Positions 1-5,979 of a stretch of 7,908 bases of DNA are shown piece after piece; the first letter of the stretch is position 1, and each line of letters opens with the position of its first letter. Position numbers and translations under genes: made by a program. Under the pieces are notes generated by a model that had not been told where the DNA came from, did not search any database, and was given only the letters and a program-made list of their open reading frames with translations. The stretch lies in assembly GCA_027451085.1 (NCBI GenBank), contig DAIDKA010000016.1, positions 1 through 7,908 on the forward strand, written 5' to 3'. The stretch comes from Gammaproteobacteria bacterium. GTDB lineage: Bacteria; Pseudomonadota; Gammaproteobacteria; Steroidobacterales; Steroidobacteraceae.

Positions 1-834
1 TACATCATGATCCTGCCGGCCTTCGGGATCATCTCGGAGATCATCCCGACGTTCTCGCGCAAGCCGCTGTTCGGCGCGGTCTCGATGATCTACGCGACCG
101 CGTCGATCGCGTTCCTGTCGTTCATCGTCTGGGCGCACCACATGTTCACGGTGGGCATGCCGCTGGCCGGCCAGCTGTTCTTCATGCTCTCCACCATGCT
201 CATAGCGATCCCCACCGGCGTGAAGATCTTCAACTGGACGGCCACCATGTGGAAGGGCTCGCTCAGCTTCGAGCCGCCCATGCTGTTCGCGCTGTCGTTC
301 CTGTTCCTGTTCACCATCGGCGGCTTCTCCGGGCTGATGCTCGCCATCGTGCCCGCGGACTACCAGTACCAGGACTCCTACTTCGTGGTCGCGCACTTCC
401 ACTACGTGCTGGTGCCCGGCGCCGTGTTCGCCGTCATGGCCGCCATCTACTACTGGCTGCCCAAATGGACCGGCCACATGTACGACCAGGGGCTGGCCAC
501 GTGGCACTTCTGGCTGTCCACCATCTCGGTGAACATCCTGTTCTTCCCGCAGCACTTCCTCGGGCTGGCCGGCATGCCGCGCCGCATCCCCGACTACGCC
601 GTGCAGTTCACCGACTGGAACATGGTGTCCTCCATCGGCGGCTTCATCTTTGGCGCCGCCCAGCTGCTGTTCCCGTACATCATCTGGAAGTGCATCCGCG
701 GCGGCACCCCGGCCGGCAACCGCCCCTGGGACGGCGCGCACGGCCTGGAGTGGGAACTGCCCTCGCCGCCGCCGTTCCACTCCTGGACCGAAGCGCCTTC
801 GGAGGCGGTGATCGCCCGCGGCGCGGAGCACTGA
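1..834 (+). CDS. coxA: Cytochrome c oxidase subunit I (aa3-type), C-terminal part, 5' end outside window
   Basis: Catalytic subunit of the heme-copper terminal oxidase in the inner membrane; it reduces O2 to water and pumps protons. The frame is already open at base 1, so the N-terminal half (low-spin heme His, D-channel entry) lies outside. Visible landmarks are the CuB ligand pair His-His in WAHHMFTVGM (bases 136-141), the K-channel lysine in TGVKIFNW (Lys at 223-225), and the two heme-axial histidines in VVAHFHYVL (394-396 and 400-402). The conserved Arg pair that contacts heme propionates is in AGMPRRIPDY. Several strongly hydrophobic helices are followed by a polar, Pro-rich C-terminal tail. 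These motifs place it in the aa3 (cytochrome c oxidase) branch of the heme-copper oxidases; the heme A synthesis genes downstream agree. The stop TGA overlaps the next start by one base (TGATG). Confidence 0.98.
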   Translation, partial: YIMILPAFGIISEIIPTFSRKPLFGAVSMIYATASIAFLSFIVWAHHMFTVGMPLAGQLFFMLSTMLIAIPTGVKIFNWTATMWKGSLSFEPPMLFALSFLFLFTIGGFSGLMLAIVPADYQYQDSYFVVAHFHYVLVPGAVFAVMAAIYYWLPKWTGHMYDQGLATWHFWLSTISVNILFFPQHFLGLAGMPRRIPDYAVQFTDWNMVSSIGGFIFGAAQLLFPYIIWKCIRGGTPAGNRPWDGAHGLEWELPSPPPFHSWTEAPSEAVIARGAEH

Positions 835-974
835 TGGCTACCCCGAGCACTCCGGCCTTCGACCCCGAGGCCCGCGCCCGGCGCGTGCGCCGCACGGCGC
901 TGCTGCTGGGCATGGCGGCGGCGGTGTTCTATGTCGGTTCGCTGCTGATCCTGGTGTGGCGCGCCAACCGATGA
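834..974 (+). CDS. Small single-TM protein between coxA and ctaG (possible oxidase small assembly protein)
   Basis: A 46-residue ORF. Its ATG overlaps the coxA stop by one base and its TGA lies inside the ctaG start (ATGA). The N-terminal 20 residues are polar and strongly basic at the end (EARARRVRR), followed by one hydrophobic helix at about residues 21-42 and a short basic tail (RANR). The positive-inside rule does not settle the orientation because both flanks are basic. Small one-helix ORFs at this position, between subunit I and Cox11, are common in proteobacterial cox operons and are sometimes annotated as cytochrome oxidase small assembly protein. The hydrophobic core and the tight coupling fit that class. 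The role itself is inferred from position only. Translation from the coxA ribosome probably suffices, since no separate Shine-Dalgarno stands out. Confidence 0.75.
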   Translation: MATPSTPAFDPEARARRVRRTALLLGMAAAVFYVGSLLILVWRANR

Positions 975-1522
975 ACACGGACCCCGGCAAGAGCAACCGC
1001 TCGCTGACCATCAAGCTGCTGCTGTTCGCGCTGGGCAGCTTCGGTTTCGGGTTCGCGCTGGTGCCGCTGTACAACGTGCTGTGCGCGGTCACGGGCCAGG
1101 GTGACCAGACCGGCCTCGTGCACGCAGCCACCTACGATGAAAAGCCGGATCTGTCGCGCACGGTGCTGGTGGAGTTCCTGACCGACATACCGGGCAAGGG
1201 GGACTGGGAATTCAAGCCCCTGGTCCGCAGCATCGAGGTGCATCCGGGCCAGCTGTACTCGGCCAGCTTCTTCGCCCGCAACCTCATGGGTCACGAGACC
1301 ATCGCGCAGGCGGTGCCGGACATCTCCCCGTCCAAGGCCGTCGCGTACTTCCACAAGACCGAGTGCTTCTGTTTTTCGCCGCAGCACTTCGGCATCAACG
1401 AACAGCGCGTCATGCCGGTGCGGTTCTTCGTCGACCCGTCCCTGCCCAGGACCATCGACCGCATAACACTGACGTACAGCTTCTACGACGCCGCGACCCT
1501 GATCAAAACCCCAGGTAAATGA
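971..1522 (+). CDS. ctaG: Cytochrome c oxidase assembly protein CtaG/Cox11 (CuB copper chaperone)
   Basis: A 183-residue membrane-anchored copper chaperone that delivers Cu(I) to the CuB site of subunit I; the soluble domain sits in the periplasm. A single N-terminal TM helix (about residues 12-32) runs into the conserved VPLYNVLC segment with Cys38. The soluble beta-rich domain carries the hallmark copper-binding CFCF motif at residues 132-135 (HKTECFCFSPQHFG), followed by the usual MPVRFFVDP strand and a DRITLTYSFYD end. Length and motif order are normal for the family. The ATG at 971 is preferred because it overlaps the preceding stop (ATGA). A GTG at 956 would add five residues but would overlap the upstream gene much more. 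The stop overlaps the coxC start in the same ATGA manner. Confidence 0.97.
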   Translation: MNTDPGKSNRSLTIKLLLFALGSFGFGFALVPLYNVLCAVTGQGDQTGLVHAATYDEKPDLSRTVLVEFLTDIPGKGDWEFKPLVRSIEVHPGQLYSASFFARNLMGHETIAQAVPDISPSKAVAYFHKTECFCFSPQHFGINEQRVMPVRFFVDPSLPRTIDRITLTYSFYDAATLIKTPGK

Positions 1523-2421
1523 GCATGGCCAACGCCCCCTCCCAGGCGCAATCCCCGGACAGCAGCCACTACTACATCCCCGGCTCGAGCCTGTGGCCCA
1601 TCGTGGCCGCGGTGTCGCTGATCAGCGTGATGCTGGGTGCGGCGACGTATCTCAACGGCTGGGCCGGCGCCGGCGTCTTCATCCCGGGGGCGCTGTTGCT
1701 GACCCTGACCTTCGCCGGCTGGTTCCACCGCGTCATCGGTGAGAACCAGGCCGGCACCTACAACCTGCGGGTGGACCGCTCGTTCCGCCTCGGCATGCTG
1801 TGGTTCATCTTTTCTGAGGTCATGTTCTTCAGCGTCTTTTTCAGCGCCCTGTACTACGCGCGCATCTTCTCCACCGCCTGGCTCGGCGGCCACGCCGCGC
1901 ACATCGCCACCCACAAGTACCTGTGGCCCGGCTACAGCGGCGCCTGGCCCACCAACGGCCCCGGCCATGTGGGCGGCATCGACGGCAGCTTCAGGACCGT
2001 GCCGGCCTTCGGTCTGCCGCTGATCAACACGCTGATCCTGCTGAGCAGCGGCGTGACGGTGACCATCGCCCACCATGCCTTGCGCGCGCAGCACCGCGGC
2101 GTGCTGAAGGTGTTCCTGGCGGCAACCTTCCTGCTGGGCTTCACCTTCGTGTTCCTGCAGGCCACCGAGTACCACGAGGCCTACACCGAGCTGGGCCTGC
2201 GCCTGTCCACCGGCGTCTACGGCTCCACCTTCTTCATGCTCACGGGCTTCCACGGCCTGCACGTGACCATCGGCGCCATCATGCTGACGGTGGTGTGGTT
2301 GCGGGTGATGCGCGGCCATTTCACGCCCGAACGCCACTTCGCCTTCGAGGCGGTGGCCTGGTACTGGCACTTCGTGGACGTGGTGTGGCTCGGACTGTTC
2401 GTGTTCGTGTACTGGCTGTAG
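1519..2421 (+). CDS. coxC: Cytochrome c oxidase subunit III
   Basis: Subunit III of the aa3 oxidase, 300 residues with seven predicted TM helices. It carries no redox cofactor and stabilises proton uptake and turnover of subunit I. Conserved features include the buried glutamate in WFIFSEVMFF (Glu100), QATEYHEAY (residues 214-222), the GFHGLHVTIG helix (243-252) and WYWHFVDVVW near the C-terminus (281-290). A roughly 45-residue hydrophilic loop (about 120-165) between helices 3 and 4 is rich in Gly and His; such an insertion is usual in beta- and gammaproteobacterial subunit III. The first ATG (1519) overlaps the ctaG stop. A second in-frame ATG two codons later (1525) is an equally plausible start and changes only two residues. 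The gene ends 4 bases from the stop of the convergent twin-TM gene. Confidence 0.98.
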   Translation: MSMANAPSQAQSPDSSHYYIPGSSLWPIVAAVSLISVMLGAATYLNGWAGAGVFIPGALLLTLTFAGWFHRVIGENQAGTYNLRVDRSFRLGMLWFIFSEVMFFSVFFSALYYARIFSTAWLGGHAAHIATHKYLWPGYSGAWPTNGPGHVGGIDGSFRTVPAFGLPLINTLILLSSGVTVTIAHHALRAQHRGVLKVFLAATFLLGFTFVFLQATEYHEAYTELGLRLSTGVYGSTFFMLTGFHGLHVTIGAIMLTVVWLRVMRGHFTPERHFAFEAVAWYWHFVDVVWLGLFVFVYWL

Positions 2422-2425
2422 CGCC

Positions 2426-2632
2426 CTACAGCCCGTGCGGCTGGATCAGCCCCAGCCACCACATGAGCATGAGTGCAAAGAACAGGCCGACGGACAGGGC
2501 CACGCGCAGCGTCATCGCGCGGAACATCCGGCGCGAGTCGCCGCCGCGTGACAGCTGGTACAGCGCCGAGCCCATGCAGGAGACGATGCCCGCCAGGATC
2601 AGCACGACAAGGATTTTGGGCCAGCCTGGCAT
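2426..2632 (-). CDS. DUF2909-like twin transmembrane protein
   Basis: A 68-residue minus-strand gene. It has two hydrophobic helices (about residues 6-24 and 44-62) joined by a short basic loop containing SRRMFRAMTLR, and ends in GLIQPHGL. This layout, with the basic RMxRAxTxR-type linker and the terminal IQPHG, is what I know of the DUF2909 'twin transmembrane' family, which commonly sits between coxC and surf1 in gammaproteobacteria. Function is unknown; location suggests a part in oxidase assembly or stability. A GGAG Shine-Dalgarno (minus strand, bases 2639-2642) lies 6 bases before the ATG, supporting translation and this start. It is convergent with coxC and divergent from surf1, so it must have its own promoter. 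Read-through from coxC towards surf1 would be antisense to it. Confidence 0.85.
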   Translation of the reverse strand: MPGWPKILVVLILAGIVSCMGSALYQLSRGGDSRRMFRAMTLRVALSVGLFFALMLMWWLGLIQPHGL

Positions 2633-2638
2633 CCGCGA

Positions 2639-2642
2639 CTCC
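2639..2642 (-). promoter_or_regulatory. Shine-Dalgarno (GGAG) of the twin-TM gene
   Basis: Read on the minus strand, GGAG stands 6 bases before the ATG at 2632. It supports this short opposite-strand ORF being a translated gene rather than a shadow ORF. Confidence 0.6.
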
Positions 2643-2645
2643 GTG

Positions 2646-2664
2646 CCCCGCAGGCGCTGCGGGG
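2646..2664. promoter_or_regulatory. Perfect 8-bp inverted repeat in the divergent spacer
   Basis: CCCCGCAG, a GCG loop, then CTGCGGGG form a perfect GC-rich stem within the 60-base spacer between the divergent twin-TM gene and surf1. There is no T-tract on either strand, so a canonical intrinsic terminator is not supported. It lies 3 bases upstream of the twin-TM gene's Shine-Dalgarno and 13 bases upstream of the surf1 Shine-Dalgarno. It could be an operator for a dimeric regulator, or an mRNA leader hairpin on either transcript. No convincing -35/-10 pair is visible in the spacer. Confidence 0.4.
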
Positions 2665-2677
2665 GCCTTCAGCGTAC

Positions 2678-2682
2678 AGGAG
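2678..2682 (+). promoter_or_regulatory. Shine-Dalgarno (AGGAG) of surf1
   Basis: AGGAG lies 10 bases before the ATG at 2693. This decides for that start over a second in-frame ATG at 2699, which would be 16 bases away. Confidence 0.6.
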
Positions 2683-2692
2683 CGATACTGCC

Positions 2693-3448
2693 ATGGCGAT
2701 GATCCGCATACCCGTGGGCCGCCGGGTGTTTGCGCCCTCGCTGCTGATGACGCTGCTGACCGCGGCACTGTGTCTGCTGTTCATCCGGCTGGGCCACTGG
2801 CAGTGGGACCGGGGCGAGCTCGCCGAAGGGGAGCGCGAGGCCTTCCTGGCCGGTGGCGGCCCTGCAGTGCCCCTGGGGGGCCGCAGGGTCCTGTCCCTGC
2901 CACGTTTTTCGCATGTCGCCGTTGCGGGCCGGCTCGATGGCACGCACCAGTTCCTGCTGGACAACCGTTCGCACGCGGGCGTGCCGGGCTATGAAGTCCT
3001 CACGCCTCTGGCGCTGGTCGATGGTCGCATCCTGCTGGTGGATCGCGGCTGGGTGGCCTTCACCGGCTCGCGCGCCAGGCTCCCGGACATCGCCCTCGGC
3101 CCCGGCGGCATGGGCGCCGTGCTCCACCTGACCGGCCGGCTGGATGGCCCCCCGGTGGGCGGACTGGCGCTGGGTCATGCCGCGCCACCGACCTCAGGGC
3201 CCTGGCCCCGGGTCACCAGCTTTCCCACCCTGCCGGAACTGTCGGCCTCGCTGGGACGGCCGGTCGAAGCCCGCGTCCTGCTGCTGGATGCGGCAGCGCC
3301 CGCAGGCTACGTGCGCGACTGGCAACCGCCGGGCATGCCGCCGGAACGCCACTGGTCCTACGCCATCCAATGGTGGGGTTTCGCCGTCACGCTGGTGGTG
3401 ATCTGGCTCATCATGAGCGCCCGGCCTGCCAGCAGACCCGGCACCTGA
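2693..3448 (+). CDS. surf1: SURF1 family cytochrome c oxidase assembly protein
   Basis: A 251-residue inner-membrane assembly factor; bacterial SURF1 proteins bind heme A and help insert hemes a and a3 into subunit I. The typical hairpin topology is present: an N-terminal TM helix (about residues 15-33) leading into LGHWQWDR, a large periplasmic beta-rich domain, and a C-terminal TM helix (about 226-243). Family motifs are FLLDNRSHAGVPGYEVLTPL (87-106), ILLVDRGWV (113-121) and HWSYAIQWWGFA (220-231) just before the second helix. Length is normal. It begins the second block of the locus after the opposite-strand gene. The next gene starts 7 bases after its stop, so surf1 and the three genes behind it probably share a transcript. 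Confidence 0.95.
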   Translation: MAMIRIPVGRRVFAPSLLMTLLTAALCLLFIRLGHWQWDRGELAEGEREAFLAGGGPAVPLGGRRVLSLPRFSHVAVAGRLDGTHQFLLDNRSHAGVPGYEVLTPLALVDGRILLVDRGWVAFTGSRARLPDIALGPGGMGAVLHLTGRLDGPPVGGLALGHAAPPTSGPWPRVTSFPTLPELSASLGRPVEARVLLLDAAAPAGYVRDWQPPGMPPERHWSYAIQWWGFAVTLVVIWLIMSARPASRPGT

Positions 3449-3454
3449 CCTGTC

Positions 3455-4060
3455 ATGAACGACCCACTCATCGACGCCGACCAGCTGCACGCCCGCAACC
3501 TGCGCACCATCGCGGCGCTTGCCGGGCTGTTCCTGCTGCCGCTCATCGTCTCGTTCATCCTGTACTACGGGCTGCACTGGGCGCCAGCCCGCACGACCAA
3601 CCACGGTGAGTTGATCCAGCCGGTGCGGCCACTGCCACAGGTAGTGCTGCCGGACATGGACGGCCGGTTCGTGTCGGACCCGTTCCGGGGACACTGGACG
3701 CTCGTGTACATCAACAACGGCCGCTGCCACCAGGCCTGCCGCGACAGCCTGATCTTCATGCGCCAGACCTGGCTGTCCCTGAACCAGGACACGACCCGGG
3801 TGCACCGGGTGCTGCTGGTGACCAGCGGCCTGACGGACCGGCTGTACCTGCTGCAGCAACACCCGGGCCTCGTGGTGCTGGACACCAGCGGGAACCCGGC
3901 GCGGCCGCTGCTCGCGCAATTCCCCCCGGAAGGGCGCGACCATGCGCTGTTCGTCGTCGATCCGCTGGGGAACCTCATGATGCGTTACGATGCACGCCTC
4001 GCGCCACAGGGCTTCCTGGATGACCTCCGGCAGCTGCTGCGCCTGTCCCACATCGGCTGA
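3455..4060 (+). CDS. Membrane-anchored SCO-like (thioredoxin-fold-like) oxidase assembly protein, PA0111-type
   Basis: A 201-residue protein of unassigned name found between surf1 and ctaA. One TM helix (about residues 18-41) anchors a soluble domain, probably periplasmic. The domain runs NHGELIQPVRPLPQ (49-62), a DMDGRFVSDPFRGHWTLVY stretch (67-85), then GRCHQACRDSL with a CxxxC pair at Cys91 and Cys95, and later DHALFVVDPLGNLMMRY with His163. CxxxC plus a distal His just before a hydrophobic strand and 'DPxG' is the arrangement of the copper ligands in SCO1/SenC proteins. Copper binding is therefore plausible but unproven: the Pro after the second Cys in classical SCO is absent (CRDS instead). 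Pseudomonas has a comparable gene at the same position (PA0111, from memory). No clear Shine-Dalgarno; the start is 6 bases after the surf1 stop, suggesting coupling. Confidence 0.85.
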   Translation: MNDPLIDADQLHARNLRTIAALAGLFLLPLIVSFILYYGLHWAPARTTNHGELIQPVRPLPQVVLPDMDGRFVSDPFRGHWTLVYINNGRCHQACRDSLIFMRQTWLSLNQDTTRVHRVLLVTSGLTDRLYLLQQHPGLVVLDTSGNPARPLLAQFPPEGRDHALFVVDPLGNLMMRYDARLAPQGFLDDLRQLLRLSHIG

Positions 4061-4065
4061 CCATC

Positions 4066-5007
4066 GTGCTCAAGAACCGCAATCCCGTACTGGCCTGGAT
4101 GCGCCGCACCGCCCTGGTGGCGCTGGTGTTCGCGTTCATCGTGGTCGTCACCGGTCAGGCCTGGAAGGAGATGATCCACCGCTACTGCGCCGGTGCGCTG
4201 GTGGTGCTGATCCTGGCGCTTACCACCATGGCCTTCGTGCAGCAGCGTGCCCGCGCACGCGGTGGCGCGGGCGTGCCGTTGTGCCTGGGGCTGATCGCCG
4301 TGGTGTTCATCCAGGTCCTGCTGGGCATGCTGACCGTCAGCTGGCAGGCAGCGCCGCAGATCGTCACGCTGCACCTGCTGTCCGGACTCGCCACCCTGGG
4401 GCTGCTGTGGTGGCTGTGGCTGTCGCTCAACGCGCAGGTGCCGCGCGCGGCGCGCACGTCCCTCGATCTCGGCCGCCAACCGTCCATGGGCTGGCAGAAG
4501 ACCTTCGACCTTGCCCGCCAGCTGGCGCTGATCGCCCTGGTCGCGCTGGTGATCCAGATCACCCTGGGAGGCTGGACCACCGCCAACCACGCGGCCACCG
4601 CGTGCCCTGACTTCCCCACCTGCCAGAACTCCTGGTGGCCGCACATGGATTTCGGCGCCGCCTTCCAGCTCTGGCATCCGCCCACCCTGGACCATGAAGG
4701 CGGCCGGCTCGACGCAGCGGCAGGCATCGCCATCCACTTCACGCACCGCCTTGGTGCCATCGTTGCCGCCGTGGCATTGACGCTGTCGGTGCTGTGGGTA
4801 CTGCGGGAACGTGGTCTGCGGCGGGCCCGCTGGGAAGCGTTCGCCGTGGCCGGCGCGCTCGCGCTGCAATTGCTGATCGGCATCACGATGGTGGTGGAGG
4901 GCTTCCCGCTGTGGCTGGCCACGGCTCACAACGCCGGCGCCGCACTGGCCCTGCTCGCCGTGCTCGCGCTGAACTTCCGCCTGCGCAGCATTGCGGCGCG
5001 AGCCTGA
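4066..5007 (+). CDS. ctaA: Heme A synthase (COX15/CtaA), lacking most of the first periplasmic loop
   Basis: Converts heme O to heme A by oxidising the C8 methyl group, in the inner membrane. From the GTG start it has 313 residues. The second half is canonical: LGGWTTANHAATACPDFPTC (167-186) with the Cys180/Cys186 pair, WWPHMDF, then HFTHRLGA (His224/His227) and LATAHNAG (His288). In the first half, EMIHRY (Glu35, His38) and the later His103 are present. The stretch usually between TM1 and EMIHRY, a TRLTxAGLxCPDWPxCxG-type segment plus a polar loop, is missing: TM1 (about 13-29) runs directly into VVTGQAWKEMIHRY. The expected four heme-ligand histidines and the catalytic Glu thus remain. GTG at 4066 is 5 bases after the upstream stop; an in-frame ATG at 4099 (residue 12) is an alternative start. 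No strong Shine-Dalgarno is seen for either. Confidence 0.93.
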   Translation: MLKNRNPVLAWMRRTALVALVFAFIVVVTGQAWKEMIHRYCAGALVVLILALTTMAFVQQRARARGGAGVPLCLGLIAVVFIQVLLGMLTVSWQAAPQIVTLHLLSGLATLGLLWWLWLSLNAQVPRAARTSLDLGRQPSMGWQKTFDLARQLALIALVALVIQITLGGWTTANHAATACPDFPTCQNSWWPHMDFGAAFQLWHPPTLDHEGGRLDAAAGIAIHFTHRLGAIVAAVALTLSVLWVLRERGLRRARWEAFAVAGALALQLLIGITMVVEGFPLWLATAHNAGAALALLAVLALNFRLRSIAARA

Positions 5008-5024
5008 TCCGCGCCGTTCCCGCC

Positions 5025-5930
5025 ATGTCTTCCGCCTCTGCTCACGCCTCCACCGCCGTCTGGCATCACTACTACCGGCTGACCAAGCCACGGGTGGTGG
5101 CGCTGATCGTGTTCACCGCCATCGTGGGCACGCTGCTGGCAAGTCCGGGACTGCCGCCACTGTCCGCCCTGCTGTGGGGCAATCTCGGCATCGCGCTGGC
5201 TTCGGCGAGCGCCGCCGCCATCAACCACGTGCTGGACCAGCGCTTCGACATCCAGATGTCACGCACCCGCGGCCGGCCTCTGCCCCGGGGCGAGCTGTCC
5301 GAACGCCAGGCACTGGCCTTCGCGGCCGCGCTGGGCCTCATCTCGATGATCGTGCTGACGTTCCTGGTCAACACCCTGACCGCCGTGCTGACGTTTGCCT
5401 CCCTGATCGGCTATGCCGTGGTCTACACGGCCTGGCTGAAACATGCGACCTCGCAGAACATCGTGATCGGTGGCGCGGCCGGCGCCGCGCCACCGGTACT
5501 TGGCTGGACGGCGGTGACCGGCCACGTGGACGCCGATGCGCTGCTGCTGTTCCTGATCATCTTCACCTGGACACCGCCGCATTTCTGGGCGCTGGCCATC
5601 GCGCGCCGCGATGAATACGCGCGCGTGGGTATTCCGATGCTGCCGGTCACGCACGGGGTGGAGTACACCCGTCTGCACGTCCTGCTGTACACCGTCATCC
5701 TGGTGGTGATCACCATCCTGCCGTTCCTGACCCGCATGAGCGGCCTGATCTACCTGGGGGCAGCGCTGGTGCTCGACGCCATGTTCCTGTTCCACGCCCT
5801 GCGGCTGAAGATCTCCACGCGGCAGGACCTGCCCATGCGGGTGTTCCGGTTTTCAGTGAACTACCTCATGTGGCTGTTCGCCGCGCTGCTGGTGGATCAC
5901 TACCTGCCCACGACACAGCACCTGTTCTAG
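5025..5930 (+). CDS. ctaB: Protoheme IX farnesyltransferase (heme O synthase)
   Basis: A 301-residue polytopic UbiA-family prenyltransferase that adds a farnesyl group to heme B, giving heme O, the substrate of the neighbouring CtaA. The first Asp-rich motif is in NHVLDQRFDIQMSRTRGRPL (residues 67-86; Asp71 and Asp75 bind Mg-diphosphate), preceded by the LTKPRVV entry motif (19-25). The second region holds YTAWLKHATSQNIVIGGAAG with the APPVLGW helix, followed by FTWTPPHFWALAIARRDEY and VGIPMLPV. All are diagnostic for the CyoE/CtaB/Cox10 branch. About nine TM helices are predicted. The reading frame is open upstream, but the ATG at 5025 gives the normal N-terminus and lies 17 bases after the ctaA stop. 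No clear Shine-Dalgarno. It is the last gene of the oxidase block. Confidence 0.97.
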   Translation: MSSASAHASTAVWHHYYRLTKPRVVALIVFTAIVGTLLASPGLPPLSALLWGNLGIALASASAAAINHVLDQRFDIQMSRTRGRPLPRGELSERQALAFAAALGLISMIVLTFLVNTLTAVLTFASLIGYAVVYTAWLKHATSQNIVIGGAAGAAPPVLGWTAVTGHVDADALLLFLIIFTWTPPHFWALAIARRDEYARVGIPMLPVTHGVEYTRLHVLLYTVILVVITILPFLTRMSGLIYLGAALVLDAMFLFHALRLKISTRQDLPMRVFRFSVNYLMWLFAALLVDHYLPTTQHLF

Positions 5931-5967
5931 ACAATCACCCGACCGTACCGCCGCACACCCTTCAGCT

Positions 5968-5973
5968 TATAGT
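5968..5973 (+). promoter_or_regulatory. Candidate -10 element (TATAGT) for the glyoxalase II-like gene, possible leaderless start
   Basis: TATAGT differs from TATAAT at one base and stands out in GC-rich surroundings, in the 49-base gap after ctaB. A start site 6-8 bases after it would fall at about 5979-5981, on the ATG at 5980. No Shine-Dalgarno lies before that ATG, which agrees with a leaderless mRNA. No good -35 hexamer was found at the usual distance, so confidence is limited. Confidence 0.4.
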
Positions 5974-5979
5974 AGCGCC

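Noticed and set aside
249..833. Upstream extension of the small ORF through the coxA gene
   Set aside because: This part is an alternate frame of coxA with Arg/Ala/His-rich low-complexity sequence; the ATG at 834 overlapping the coxA stop is the natural start.
1483..2370. Long minus-strand open frame opposite coxC (and similar ones opposite surf1, ctaA, ctaB and the hydrolase gene)
   Set aside because: The translations are rich in Gln, Arg, His and Gly with no recognisable domain, as expected of antisense frames of GC-rich genes; the plus-strand genes are certain.
2439..2457. GGCTGG-7-CCAGCC hairpin near the convergent ends of coxC and the twin-TM gene, as a possible terminator
   Set aside because: It has only 6 bp, no T-tract on either strand, and lies within the conserved C-terminal codons of the twin-TM gene, so it is probably coding sequence by chance.
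4794..5024. Upstream extension of ctaB into ctaA
   Set aside because: It overlaps ctaA by over 200 bases and lacks any family similarity; homologous CtaB proteins begin close to the ATG at 5025.
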